Source of the DNA: Acidobacteriaceae bacterium
GTDB lineage: Bacteria > Acidobacteriota > Terriglobia > Terriglobales > Acidobacteriaceae
Direction of reading: 5' to 3'
DNA: 6,369 nt
Assembly: GCA_003151875.1 (NCBI GenBank)
Contig: PLYW01000162.1
Span: 14,260-20,628, forward strand
The position numbers and the translations under genes were made by a program. Below the pieces are notes generated by a model. It saw only the letters and a list, made by a program, of their open reading frames with translations. It had not been told where the DNA came from and ran no database searches. Below, piece by piece: positions 1 to 5,081 of the stretch (position 1 is the stretch's first letter; each line of letters opens with the position of its first letter).

Positions 1-236
1 TTGCTACGCGAAGCATTTGGATTTGAGCCATGGCCGCGCGCTGCTGACGAATTGCCGGTTGCAGCCACTCGTGTTGGCGCGGCGCTGCCGGCGGACGGCG
101 TACTCTGATGTTTGGTCTGGATCGACGGGTGAAAGACGTGATGGTCACGCCCCTGATAGCGTTGCGCCAAAAGCGGCATCGCCAACAGCAGGCTGATCGC
201 GAGAACGGAAATCTTAACTGGCCCCACAGTGCTCAT
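1..236 (-). CDS. N-terminal part of an unrecognised exported protein (cut by left edge)
   Basis: An open minus-strand frame starts at the ATG complementary to 234-236 and stays open for 78 codons to the window edge, so the gene is partial. The N-terminus reads as a Sec signal peptide: a short polar start with Lys8, a hydrophobic core at about residues 9-23 (VLAISLLLAMPLL) and a plausible signal peptidase I site after Leu-Leu-Ala24, before Gln25. The mature part begins QRYQGRDHHVFHPSIQ and then becomes rich in Ser, Ala, Gly, Asn and Thr, which looks like a flexible linker or low-complexity region. I recognise no domain. An in-frame stop lies at 264-266, which limits upstream extension. There is no convincing Shine-Dalgarno sequence. 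A TACAAT hexamer on the minus strand (252-257) sits just upstream. The start is supported mainly by the signal peptide. Confidence 0.6.
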   Translation of the reverse strand, partial: MSTVGPVKISVLAISLLLAMPLLAQRYQGRDHHVFHPSIQTKHQSTPSAGSAAPTRVAATGNSSAARGHGSNPNASRS

Positions 237-334
237 AAAGCTTGTAGAGGTATTGTAAAGCAATCACCAACTTAAGATATAGCGACCGGCGTGTCCACCG
301 GAAAGAGCTGTATTGGCTGCTACTTTCGCGGTAG
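237..334. other. Spacer between ATL gene and exported-protein gene
   Basis: This 98-bp gap separates two minus-strand genes. On the minus strand it contains TACAAT (252-257), a 5/6 match to a sigma-70 -10 box, but no good -35 box at 16-18 bp. If it is the -10 box, the mRNA leader of the downstream exported-protein gene would be only about 8-10 nt. No terminator hairpin is seen after the ATL gene, so read-through from ATL is also possible. Confidence 0.3.
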
Positions 335-685
335 TCACCTATTCTTGGAAGCAGAGCGTTTGCGACTGGGTTTCCCGAACCGATGCTCAAAGTTTCGCAT
401 GTCCACCCGCTTGCCGCGGAAGCGCACACCTTCCGATTCGAGCAGGAAACGCTGCTCCAGGGCGAATTCGCCGGGCATCGCGGTCCGCCCTCCCGAGCCC
501 AAAACGCGATGCCAGGGCAGCCCGTCCACCTGCTGTAGAACCCGTCCCACGTGGCGGGCACAGCGCGGATAACCGGCGGCGGCGGCGATTGCGCCATAGG
601 TGCTTACCCGCCCGCGCGGAATCTTGCGGATCACGTCACAGATGGCATTCACAAGAGGCGTTCTTGCGGGGCGGTCAAGTTTCAT
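335..685 (-). CDS. atl: Alkyltransferase-like protein (ATL), MGMT C-terminal domain family
   Basis: This 116-residue protein is a single DNA-binding domain of the O6-alkylguanine-DNA alkyltransferase family. The motifs run in order: RGRVSTYG (residues 24-31) with the base-flipping Tyr30; ARHVGRVL (43-50) with the arginine finger Arg44; and LPWHRV (56-61). True alkyltransferases have PCHR with a reactive Cys; here it is Trp58, as in E. coli YbaZ/Atl and S. pombe Atl1. These family members cannot remove the alkyl group. They bind O6-alkylguanine lesions and hand them to nucleotide excision repair. Length fits the family (about 100-130 residues). The loop between Arg44 and Trp58 is about three residues shorter than I recall for YbaZ. 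No Shine-Dalgarno sequence is visible; the start codon lies only 21 bp from the divergent methyltransferase start. The C-terminal tail is basic (KPSRKRSASKNR). Confidence 0.88.
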   Translation of the reverse strand: MKLDRPARTPLVNAICDVIRKIPRGRVSTYGAIAAAAGYPRCARHVGRVLQQVDGLPWHRVLGSGGRTAMPGEFALEQRFLLESEGVRFRGKRVDMRNFEHRFGKPSRKRSASKNR

Positions 686-695
686 CGGTCAAGTT
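672..695. repeat. 10-bp direct repeat over the divergent start region
   Basis: The sequence CGGTCAAGTT occurs exactly at 672-681 and again at 686-695, a 14-bp period with the spacer TCAT. The first copy lies in the first codons of the ATL gene and the second in the 21-bp gap between the two divergent start codons. It could be a small tandem duplication or a pair of regulator half-sites; a role is not shown by sequence alone. Confidence 0.5.
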
Positions 696-706
696 AAGAT
701 ACACCC

Positions 707-1483
707 ATGACGGAAGCAACTCACGATCCCAAAGCGCGATTCTCCAACCGGGTGGACGACTATGCAAAGTATCGTCCCCATTATTCGCAAGACGTGGTGC
801 AGGCGGTCGAGCGGGCCTGCGGACTGCGTCCCCAACACGCCATAGTGGACATCGGCTGTGGCACCGGCCTGCTGGCAAGGATATTTCTGGAGAACGGCAA
901 TCGCGTGGTGGGGGTCGAGCCCAATCGCGAAATGCGCATCGCCGGCGAGAACTATCTGGCTTCCTATCCCAACTTCAGCATGGTGGACGGTAGTGCCGAA
1001 GCCACTGGCCTGCCCGACGCGAGCGCCGACTTCGTCATCGCCGGACAGTCGTTCCACTGGTTCCGGCCCGACGATACGCGCGTCGAGTTCGCGCGCATTC
1101 TGAAGCCTGCTGGCTGGGTGGTCCTGGTTTGGCACGATCGCGACCTGACTTCGAAACCGTTCCTGCGCGCCTACGAAGATTTCGTGCTGCGCCATTCCAC
1201 CGATTACGAACAGGTCGCGCACAAGTACCTGGCCAGCTACGCCGCCCTGCAACGCTTCTTCGCTCCCGACGAAGTGCGGTTGATCGAACAGCACAACCAG
1301 CAGGAGCTTGACTTCGACGGTCTGCGCGGCCGATTGCTGTCGTCGTCGTATGTACCCAAGGCTGGCGAAAAGCACGAAGCGATGATGCGCGAGTTGCCGC
1401 GTCTGTTTTCGTCCCATGCCGAGGACGGCCACGTCACTCTCGAATACGATACTAAGATCTTCTACGGACACCTGCAACCATGA
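707..1483 (+). CDS. Class I SAM-dependent methyltransferase
   Basis: This 258-residue protein belongs to the Rossmann-like, Methyltransf_11-type methyltransferases. The N-terminus (ARFSNRVDDYAKYRPHY, residues 10-26) is the usual lead-in of this group. Motif I is VDIGCGTG (47-54), the SAM-binding glycine-rich loop. Glu71 in VVGVEP (67-72) ends strand 2 and should bind the ribose hydroxyls. GSAEATGLP (95-103) and DFVIAGQSFHWF (108-119) are the adenine-contacting and post-motif regions. No membrane segment or signal peptide is visible, so it is probably cytoplasmic. The methyl acceptor cannot be read from the sequence; small molecules and lipids are common in this group. The stop overlaps the next start as ATGA (1480-1483), so it is translationally coupled to the ABC ATPase. 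The start is the first ATG in frame near the divergent gene, with only a weak TAAGAT (695-700) and no clear Shine-Dalgarno sequence upstream. Confidence 0.85.
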   Translation: MTEATHDPKARFSNRVDDYAKYRPHYSQDVVQAVERACGLRPQHAIVDIGCGTGLLARIFLENGNRVVGVEPNREMRIAGENYLASYPNFSMVDGSAEATGLPDASADFVIAGQSFHWFRPDDTRVEFARILKPAGWVVLVWHDRDLTSKPFLRAYEDFVLRHSTDYEQVAHKYLASYAALQRFFAPDEVRLIEQHNQQELDFDGLRGRLLSSSYVPKAGEKHEAMMRELPRLFSSHAEDGHVTLEYDTKIFYGHLQP

Positions 1484-2181
1484 GCGTCGCGCAAGAAACA
1501 GTGGCTGGCACAGTGGTGCTGCGCACGGAGCATTTGGGACGCCGCGTCGGAGACGTCTCCGTCGTCACCGACATTTCCCTGGATGTGTACCACGGCGAGA
1601 TGCTGGGTATCGTCGGGCCAAGTGGTTCGGGTAAGAGTTCTTTGCTGCGATTGCTGGACCGTCTTGATGAGCCGACCAGCGGTACCGTGTTTCTCGACGG
1701 CCAGGACTACCGCCAGTTCCCGCCGCGCGAGTTGCGCCGCCGGGTTGGCATGGTGACGCAGCGTCCTTTTCTCTTTCCTGGCAATGTGGCCGGCAACATT
1801 CGCTTTGGGCCTCTGCAACGCGGCGAGGTTGTGGCCGACAAAGATATCGCTCAATTGCTGGAGCGCGTCGGCCTGCCCGGTTTCGCCGGGCGCGAGGTCG
1901 CGAATCTATCCGGCGGCGAGCAGCAACGGGTTTCGCTGGCGCGAGCGCTGGCGAATCATCCTGAGATCTTGCTGCTCGACGAGCCAACCTCGGCGCTCGA
2001 TGACGAGGCAAAGACGGGCGTCGAACAGTTAATTTGCAGCCTGGTTAAGGACACATCACTGACCTGCGTGATGGTCACCCATGATCGTGATCAGGCGCGC
2101 CGCATGTGCGACCGGGTTGCCCTTCTGGAGGCCGGTCGCCTCATTCAATATGGAAAACCGGCGGAGGTGCTGGGTGCTTAA
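1480..2181 (+). CDS. fetA: ABC transporter ATP-binding protein, FetA/YbbL type (putative iron export)
   Basis: This 233-residue nucleotide-binding subunit has every ABC motif in order: Walker A GPSGSGKS (46-53), Q-loop Gln94 (VTQRPFLFPG), signature LSGGEQ (143-148), Walker B ILLLDEP (163-169) with the catalytic Glu168, D-loop SALD (171-174) and switch His201 (VTHD). It is a complete single domain of the usual length. The assignment to FetA/YbbL rests on the next gene, which encodes a FetB-family permease and overlaps this one. In E. coli, FetAB is an iron exporter that eases iron-dependent oxidative stress; homologues are often mislabelled as phosphate transporters. The substrate here is inferred, not shown. 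The ATG at 1480 overlaps the methyltransferase stop by 4 bp, and the stop at 2179-2181 lies inside the start region of fetB, so all three genes should be one transcript. Confidence 0.85.
   Translation: MSVAQETVAGTVVLRTEHLGRRVGDVSVVTDISLDVYHGEMLGIVGPSGSGKSSLLRLLDRLDEPTSGTVFLDGQDYRQFPPRELRRRVGMVTQRPFLFPGNVAGNIRFGPLQRGEVVADKDIAQLLERVGLPGFAGREVANLSGGEQQRVSLARALANHPEILLLDEPTSALDDEAKTGVEQLICSLVKDTSLTCVMVTHDRDQARRMCDRVALLEAGRLIQYGKPAEVLGA
2163..2167 (+). promoter_or_regulatory. Ribosome binding site deciding the fetB GTG start
   Basis: GGAGG at 2163-2167 is followed after 6 bases by GTG at 2174. This is a strong Shine-Dalgarno sequence at good spacing. It lies within the end of fetA and favours GTG 2174 over the ATG codons further upstream in the same frame. 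Confidence 0.7.
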
Positions 2182-2962
2182 ATCGCTCTTCCATACGCAA
2201 CTGACGCTTGGCTTCGCCCAGGCAGCAATTGCCTCGGTACTGGCTTTGGCCGTTGTCCTGCTGGCGCGACGCCGCAACATTCATCTGGAAAGCGACGCCG
2301 CGATTGCGCTGCTGCGTGGCATTGTCCAGATTGTCGCGGTCGGATCGATCCTGGCTTTGCTGCTGAAGAGCCCGCGCTGGACCAGCGTCTTTCTGTTGAC
2401 CGGCATGATTATCGCGGCGGGTTCGATCTCGGCCAAGCGCGCAAAAAACATTCCCGGTGCGCGCAAAGTGTCCACGTATTCGATTGCCGCCGGCGCGGGA
2501 TTGGTCACCGCCATCATGACCTGGGCCGGAGTGATCGACACCGCCATCACTTCGCTCATCCCCGTGGGCAGCATGATCATTGCCAACGCCATGAACACCA
2601 ATGGACTGGCATTGAATCGCTTTCGGTCCGAGGTTCTGGCGCACGCCGGCGAGATCGAAACCGCGCTCGCGCTGGGCGCTGCGCCCGAGCGCACTGTCGC
2701 GAGCTATGCCGAGTCGAGCATTCACGCATCGCTGATTCCCGCTATCGACAACCTGCGCTCGCTGGGAATCGTGTGGATTCCCGGGCTGATGACCGGAATG
2801 TTGCTCTCCGGTGCCGATCCGCTGTACGCAGCCATCTATCAGTTCGTGGTGATCGCCATGATCCTGGCGTCGTCGGGGCTGACTTCCCTGCTGAGCACGC
2901 TGATGATTCGCAACCACGCGTTTTCGGCGGCGGAGCAGTTGGTGTTGAAAAGCAGTGGATAG
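2174..2962 (+). CDS. fetB: FetB/YbbM-type (UPF0014) membrane permease of the ABC transporter
   Basis: With the GTG start at 2174 the protein is 262 residues, matching the FetB/UPF0014 family (E. coli FetB is about 259). It is strongly hydrophobic, with about six or seven membrane spans, roughly at residues 10-31, 43-64, 70-87, 103-121, 124-141, 197-213 and 219-243. Family-like stretches include RGIVQIVAVGSIL (48-60), IPVGSMIIANAMN (129-141) followed by a cytoplasmic segment with EIETALALGAAPERT (160-174), and PGLMTGMLLSGADP (203-216). That cytoplasmic segment probably contacts the ATPase. The gene overlaps fetA by 8 bp and is the last gene of the operon. A longer frame from the ATG at 2081 is possible, but it would add a 31-residue, Arg-rich N-terminus lying inside fetA and would ignore the good ribosome binding site. 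The role as an iron exporter subunit is by homology. Confidence 0.87.
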   Translation: MLKSLFHTQLTLGFAQAAIASVLALAVVLLARRRNIHLESDAAIALLRGIVQIVAVGSILALLLKSPRWTSVFLLTGMIIAAGSISAKRAKNIPGARKVSTYSIAAGAGLVTAIMTWAGVIDTAITSLIPVGSMIIANAMNTNGLALNRFRSEVLAHAGEIETALALGAAPERTVASYAESSIHASLIPAIDNLRSLGIVWIPGLMTGMLLSGADPLYAAIYQFVVIAMILASSGLTSLLSTLMIRNHAFSAAEQLVLKSSG

Positions 2963-2963
2963 T

Positions 2964-3000
2964 GGTTAGTTAAGGTCGCGCGAAAGCGCGACCAGTAACC
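2964..3000. terminator. Probable bidirectional terminator hairpin between fetB and the BON gene
   Basis: A perfect 8-bp stem GGTCGCGC (2974-2981) / GCGCGACC (2986-2993) closes a GAAA tetraloop. An outer pair GGTTA (2964-2968) / TAACC (2996-3000) could extend it across short internal loops. It sits right after the fetB stop and 34 bp past the stop of the convergent BON gene, as expected for a shared terminator. No run of T follows on either strand, so it may act with Rho or mainly protect the 3' ends. Confidence 0.55.
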
Positions 3001-3033
3001 ATACTGCGCGTGATTCTTTGGATTGGCGTCCGG

Positions 3034-3675
3034 CTATTTCTTCTTGCTTTGGCCACCGCTGTTCACAACCCGAAGGTTGTTGGTGATCTGAAAGGTGCCG
3101 GGGACTTGGTTGGCGCGCAGGCCCGCCATGTTCTTGTCGGCTTCGCTATCCACCACCCCTTCGAGCGTGACACGCCCATTCCTTACGATGATATGAATAG
3201 GCGGGACCGCCATGCCTCCATATTTAAAGAGTGGACCATAGCTATAGATGCTGCGGTAAACCTCCCGTCGAATACGGTCGTCCATCGGGCTGGGGGGCAG
3301 GACCTCGATGTTGTTAATTACCTTCTCCACGCCTTCGATGTGTTTCACCGAGTTCTCGGCGTCGGATCTCACCACCGGCTTCACTACCTGCCCGTCCAGA
3401 ATGACGGTACGTCCCTCAATGCTGAAAGACAGATTGTCGAAGACGCCAAAGTACGGCAGCATGATTAGCTCATGGCGCACTTCCCGGACCAGCCGGTCCT
3501 GGCTTTCCGGGCTGAGCGTTTCGTTGGCTTGCTGAGCTGGCGCAGTAGTATTTGGCTTGGTCTGCACAGACTGATCGTTGGACGGAGCGGGCGGCGTCTG
3601 TTGCGCTATGCCGGGAACCACCAAACACAGCATGACCAGGAAAATGAAACCCAGGGCCCTGCAGCTTTTATGCAT
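3034..3675 (-). CDS. Secreted protein with two BON domains
   Basis: This 213-residue protein has a signal peptide: basic start, hydrophobic core about residues 8-20, and likely cleavage after Pro-Gly-Ile-Ala24, before Gln25. A Pro/Gln/Thr-rich linker (about 25-56) follows, then two BON domains. The first is about 58-127, with EGRTVILDGQV (87-97) and AENSVKHIEGVEKVINNIEV (106-125). The second is about 131-205, with VRNGRVTLEGVV and ITNNLRVV. BON domains are found in OsmY-like periplasmic proteins and in secretins and channels, and are thought to bind membranes or phospholipid. The cleavage motif has no lipobox Cys, so a periplasmic or secreted soluble protein is likely. The C-terminus is a lysine tail (QSKKK). 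It stands alone, convergent with fetB and divergent from the PPK2 gene. The start is supported by AGGAGG just upstream. I associate this architecture with Acidobacteriota. Confidence 0.85.
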   Translation of the reverse strand: MHKSCRALGFIFLVMLCLVVPGIAQQTPPAPSNDQSVQTKPNTTAPAQQANETLSPESQDRLVREVRHELIMLPYFGVFDNLSFSIEGRTVILDGQVVKPVVRSDAENSVKHIEGVEKVINNIEVLPPSPMDDRIRREVYRSIYSYGPLFKYGGMAVPPIHIIVRNGRVTLEGVVDSEADKNMAGLRANQVPGTFQITNNLRVVNSGGQSKKK

Positions 3676-3679
3676 ATCG

Positions 3680-3685
3680 CCTCCT
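3680..3685 (-). promoter_or_regulatory. Ribosome binding site of the BON gene
   Basis: The minus strand reads AGGAGG here, four bases before the ATG complementary to 3673-3675. It is a full-strength Shine-Dalgarno sequence, slightly close to the start codon, and confirms the chosen start. Confidence 0.7.
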
Positions 3686-3698
3686 AAATATGTCAGAA

Positions 3699-3727
3699 AC
3701 TCTACTACGAAACGTCAGGGTCGCCAA
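3699..3727 (-). promoter_or_regulatory. Possible sigma-70-like promoter of the BON gene
   Basis: On the minus strand, TTGGCG (complement of 3722-3727) and TAGAGT (complement of 3699-3704) are separated by 17 bp. Each hexamer matches 4 of 6 consensus bases. The placement 24 bp upstream of the start codon fits a short leader carrying the AGGAGG site. This is a weak, sequence-only prediction. Confidence 0.3.
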
Positions 3728-3729
3728 CT

Positions 3730-3745
3730 TGGCGGCGCGCCGCCA
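3730..3745. promoter_or_regulatory. 16-bp perfect palindrome in the BON/PPK2 divergent region
   Basis: TGGCGGCGCGCCGCCA reads the same on both strands with no spacer. It lies between the divergent BON and ppk2 genes, immediately upstream of the predicted -35 box of the BON gene. A dimeric regulator operator is the simplest functional idea. A chance palindrome in GC-rich DNA is the alternative. Confidence 0.35.
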
Positions 3746-3829
3746 TTGTGTGCTGCCACAGGGCAGGACCGGCGCCCTTGTTCGATACACAAATTCGCAC
3801 CAGGCTCGGCAAACGGAAGAAATCCAAGT

Positions 3830-4714
3830 ATGATCTCAACTCGTATGAAGACCAAGTCCATGATAGCCACTCCCGGCAAGCGCATCCGGCTAAAGGATTT
3901 CGACCCCGCTTTCAAAGGCGGCTTTGCCTCGCACGCGCATGCACAATCCAAGCTGAAGACCAACGTGCAGCGCCTGGCCAAATACCAGGACCTGCTGTAC
4001 TCCTCGCATACCTACGCCCTGCTGCTGGTGCTGCAGGCCATGGATGCGGCCGGCAAAGACGGCACCATCAAGCACGTGATGTCGGGCATCAACCCTCAAG
4101 GCTGTCAGGTCTTTAGCTTCAAGACACCATCCGAGCGCGAACTCAGCCACGACTTCCTGTGGAGAACCTATTGCGACTTGCCCGAACGCGGCAACATCGG
4201 CATCTTTAATCGTTCCCTCTACGAAGAGGTATTGGTGGTGCGGGTCCATCCTGACTTGCTCAAGCAGGAACATCTGCCCGGGTTCACCGGGCCCAGCAAG
4301 AAGTTTTGGCAACATCGCTTCGAGTCGATCAACGACGTCGAGCGCCACCTGGTCCGCAATGGCACCGCAATTCTGAAGTTTTTTTTGCACGTCTCCAAAG
4401 AGGAGCAGGAGAAGCGGTTCCTGGAGCGCTTGAATGATCCGGGAAAGAACTGGAAATTTTCAGATGCCGACTTGCACGAGCGGCTGCGCTGGGATGACTA
4501 CATGGCAGCGTACGAGGACATGATCAATCACACCAGCACCGCGCACGCGCCCTGGTACATCATCCCAGCCGATCACAAATGGTTCACCCATCTGACCGTC
4601 TCTAATATTGTGGTGGACACGCTGAAGAAGATGAACCTGAAATATCCGACACCGACCAACGCTCAACAGGCGCAGATTGCCTTGGCCAAGGAGGCCCTGC
4701 AACGGGGCCGATAG
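3830..4714 (+). CDS. ppk2: PPK2-family polyphosphate:nucleotide phosphotransferase
   Basis: This 294-residue single-domain enzyme transfers phosphate between polyphosphate and nucleotides in the cytoplasm. Visible motifs are LVLQAMDAAGKDGTIKHVM (66-84), the Walker A-like loop with Lys76 and Asp72; NPQGCQVFSFK (88-98); HDFLWR (107-112); and GIFNRSLYEEVLVVRVHP (124-141), the Walker B region with Asn127-Arg128. The lid helix region follows at about 200-240 (SKEEQEKRF, DPGKNWKFSDAD). The AMDAAGKDG loop and the PQG and HDFLWR blocks are of the type I associate with PPK2 proteins that phosphorylate AMP and ADP, but I cannot fix the class from sequence alone. The start at 3830 has GGAAG ten bases upstream and gives a normal length. 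The same frame is open back to 3578, but that part overlaps the divergent BON gene and lacks PPK2-like sequence; ATG 3845 and 3860 are other options. No terminator is seen after the stop. Confidence 0.88.
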   Translation: MISTRMKTKSMIATPGKRIRLKDFDPAFKGGFASHAHAQSKLKTNVQRLAKYQDLLYSSHTYALLLVLQAMDAAGKDGTIKHVMSGINPQGCQVFSFKTPSERELSHDFLWRTYCDLPERGNIGIFNRSLYEEVLVVRVHPDLLKQEHLPGFTGPSKKFWQHRFESINDVERHLVRNGTAILKFFLHVSKEEQEKRFLERLNDPGKNWKFSDADLHERLRWDDYMAAYEDMINHTSTAHAPWYIIPADHKWFTHLTVSNIVVDTLKKMNLKYPTPTNAQQAQIALAKEALQRGR

Positions 4715-4837
4715 GTGCCGCAATGGGGAGAAAATTCAAATGAAATCAGGGGCTGTTCAGATTCCTGCTCAGAACCGATTTTCCTATACATCGAGACGCC
4801 GATTGGATTCGTTGTGAGCGGCGAACGGCGGCTACGG

Positions 4838-4876
4838 TCTGTCGAATTCCCTAGAATTCTGTCGAATTCCCTAGAA
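4838..4876. repeat. 19-bp tandem direct repeat with GAATTC sites phased at 10 bp
   Basis: TCTGTCGAATTCCCTAGAA is present exactly at 4838-4856 and 4858-4876, a period of 20 bp. Because the unit junction also forms GAATTC, the palindrome GAATTC occurs at 4844, 4854 and 4864, exactly 10 bp apart. A fourth position at 4874 keeps only GAA (GAACAA). The sites face the same side of the helix. The array is about 206-238 bp upstream of the peptidase start codon. Confidence 0.85.
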
Positions 4877-4918
4877 CAATGTTGCAAGAACCTGCACACC
4901 ATTTGGTGCCGGGTGATT

Positions 4919-4943
4919 TAAGGCTTTACGGCGGAAGGCCTTA
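4919..4943 (+). other. Hairpin in the probable leader of the peptidase gene
   Basis: TAAGGCTTT (4919-4927) can pair with AAGGCCTTA (4935-4943) through nine base pairs including one G-U, leaving a 7-nt loop. There is no T run, so it is a poor intrinsic terminator. It could be a structured 5' leader element or the tail of ppk2 transcription. Confidence 0.35.
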
Positions 4944-5070
4944 GAGTGGCAAGAGAATTGCGTCTCCATCGGCGGTGTGGTTCGCTGTCGCGCTACCCTG
5001 TGGGTTCAGTTCTTGTTTTCTTTGGCGGGAGCCAGGGCGCGGCACAGAGCTAAAACGGAAATTCTGGTTA

Positions 5071-5075
5071 AGGAG
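5071..5075 (+). promoter_or_regulatory. Ribosome binding site deciding the S53 peptidase start
   Basis: AGGAG at 5071-5075 precedes ATG 5082 by six bases. The frame is open upstream to an ATG at 4977, but only the 5082 start has this site and gives a signal peptide right at the N-terminus. Confidence 0.75.
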
Positions 5076-5081
5076 AGGCGA

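Larger units (their letters stand above)
4715..5081. other. 367-bp intergenic region between ppk2 and the S53 peptidase gene
   Basis: I find no gene that I can support here. Short open frames exist on both strands but have no ribosome binding site or recognisable protein sequence. The region holds a 19-bp tandem repeat with phased GAATTC sites (4838-4876), a hairpin (4919-4943) and the strong ribosome binding site of the peptidase gene (5071-5075). No confident -35/-10 pair was found, so the promoter of the peptidase remains unplaced within this stretch. Confidence 0.6.

Noticed and set aside
461..472. 12-bp palindrome GGCGAATTCGCC
   Set aside because: It lies inside the ATL coding region and is explained by the codons for Gly-Glu-Phe-Ala; no reason to call it an operator.
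214..597. Minus-strand open frame of 127 codons overlapping the ATL gene
   Set aside because: It overlaps the clear ATL gene in another frame and the start of the exported-protein gene, and shows no domain or ribosome binding site.
689..1477. Long minus-strand open frame (262 codons) opposite the methyltransferase
   Set aside because: It mirrors the methyltransferase gene, whose SAM motifs are unmistakable; the antisense product has no recognisable family and is a GC-rich codon shadow.
1873..1890. GCCCGG...CCGGGC inverted repeat, with a similar one in ppk2 at about 4277-4292
   Set aside because: Both are inside coding regions and both encode Leu-Pro-Gly-Phe-X-Gly with GC-rich codons; the likeness is coincidence of codon use.
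2081..2173. Upstream extension of fetB to ATG 2081
   Set aside because: It lies fully within fetA, adds an Arg-rich non-family N-terminus, and ignores GGAGG at 2163-2167 in front of GTG 2174.
2141..2917. Long minus-strand open frame (258 codons) opposite fetB
   Set aside because: Gln/His/Asp/Arg/Gly-rich composition typical of the antisense of a hydrophobic membrane protein; fetB on the plus strand explains the region.
3578..3829. Upstream extension of the ppk2 reading frame by 84 codons
   Set aside because: The extension overlaps the start of the divergent BON gene and its promoter region, shows no PPK2-like sequence, and would make the enzyme unusually long; ATG 3830 has a usable ribosome binding site.
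4663..4921. Small open frames on both strands after ppk2
   Set aside because: No ribosome binding site, no recognisable protein pattern, and they run across the tandem repeat; treated as chance.
4977..5081. Upstream extension of the S53 peptidase frame to ATG 4977
   Set aside because: It would bury the signal peptide behind 35 Arg-rich residues, and the strong AGGAG site clearly points to ATG 5082.
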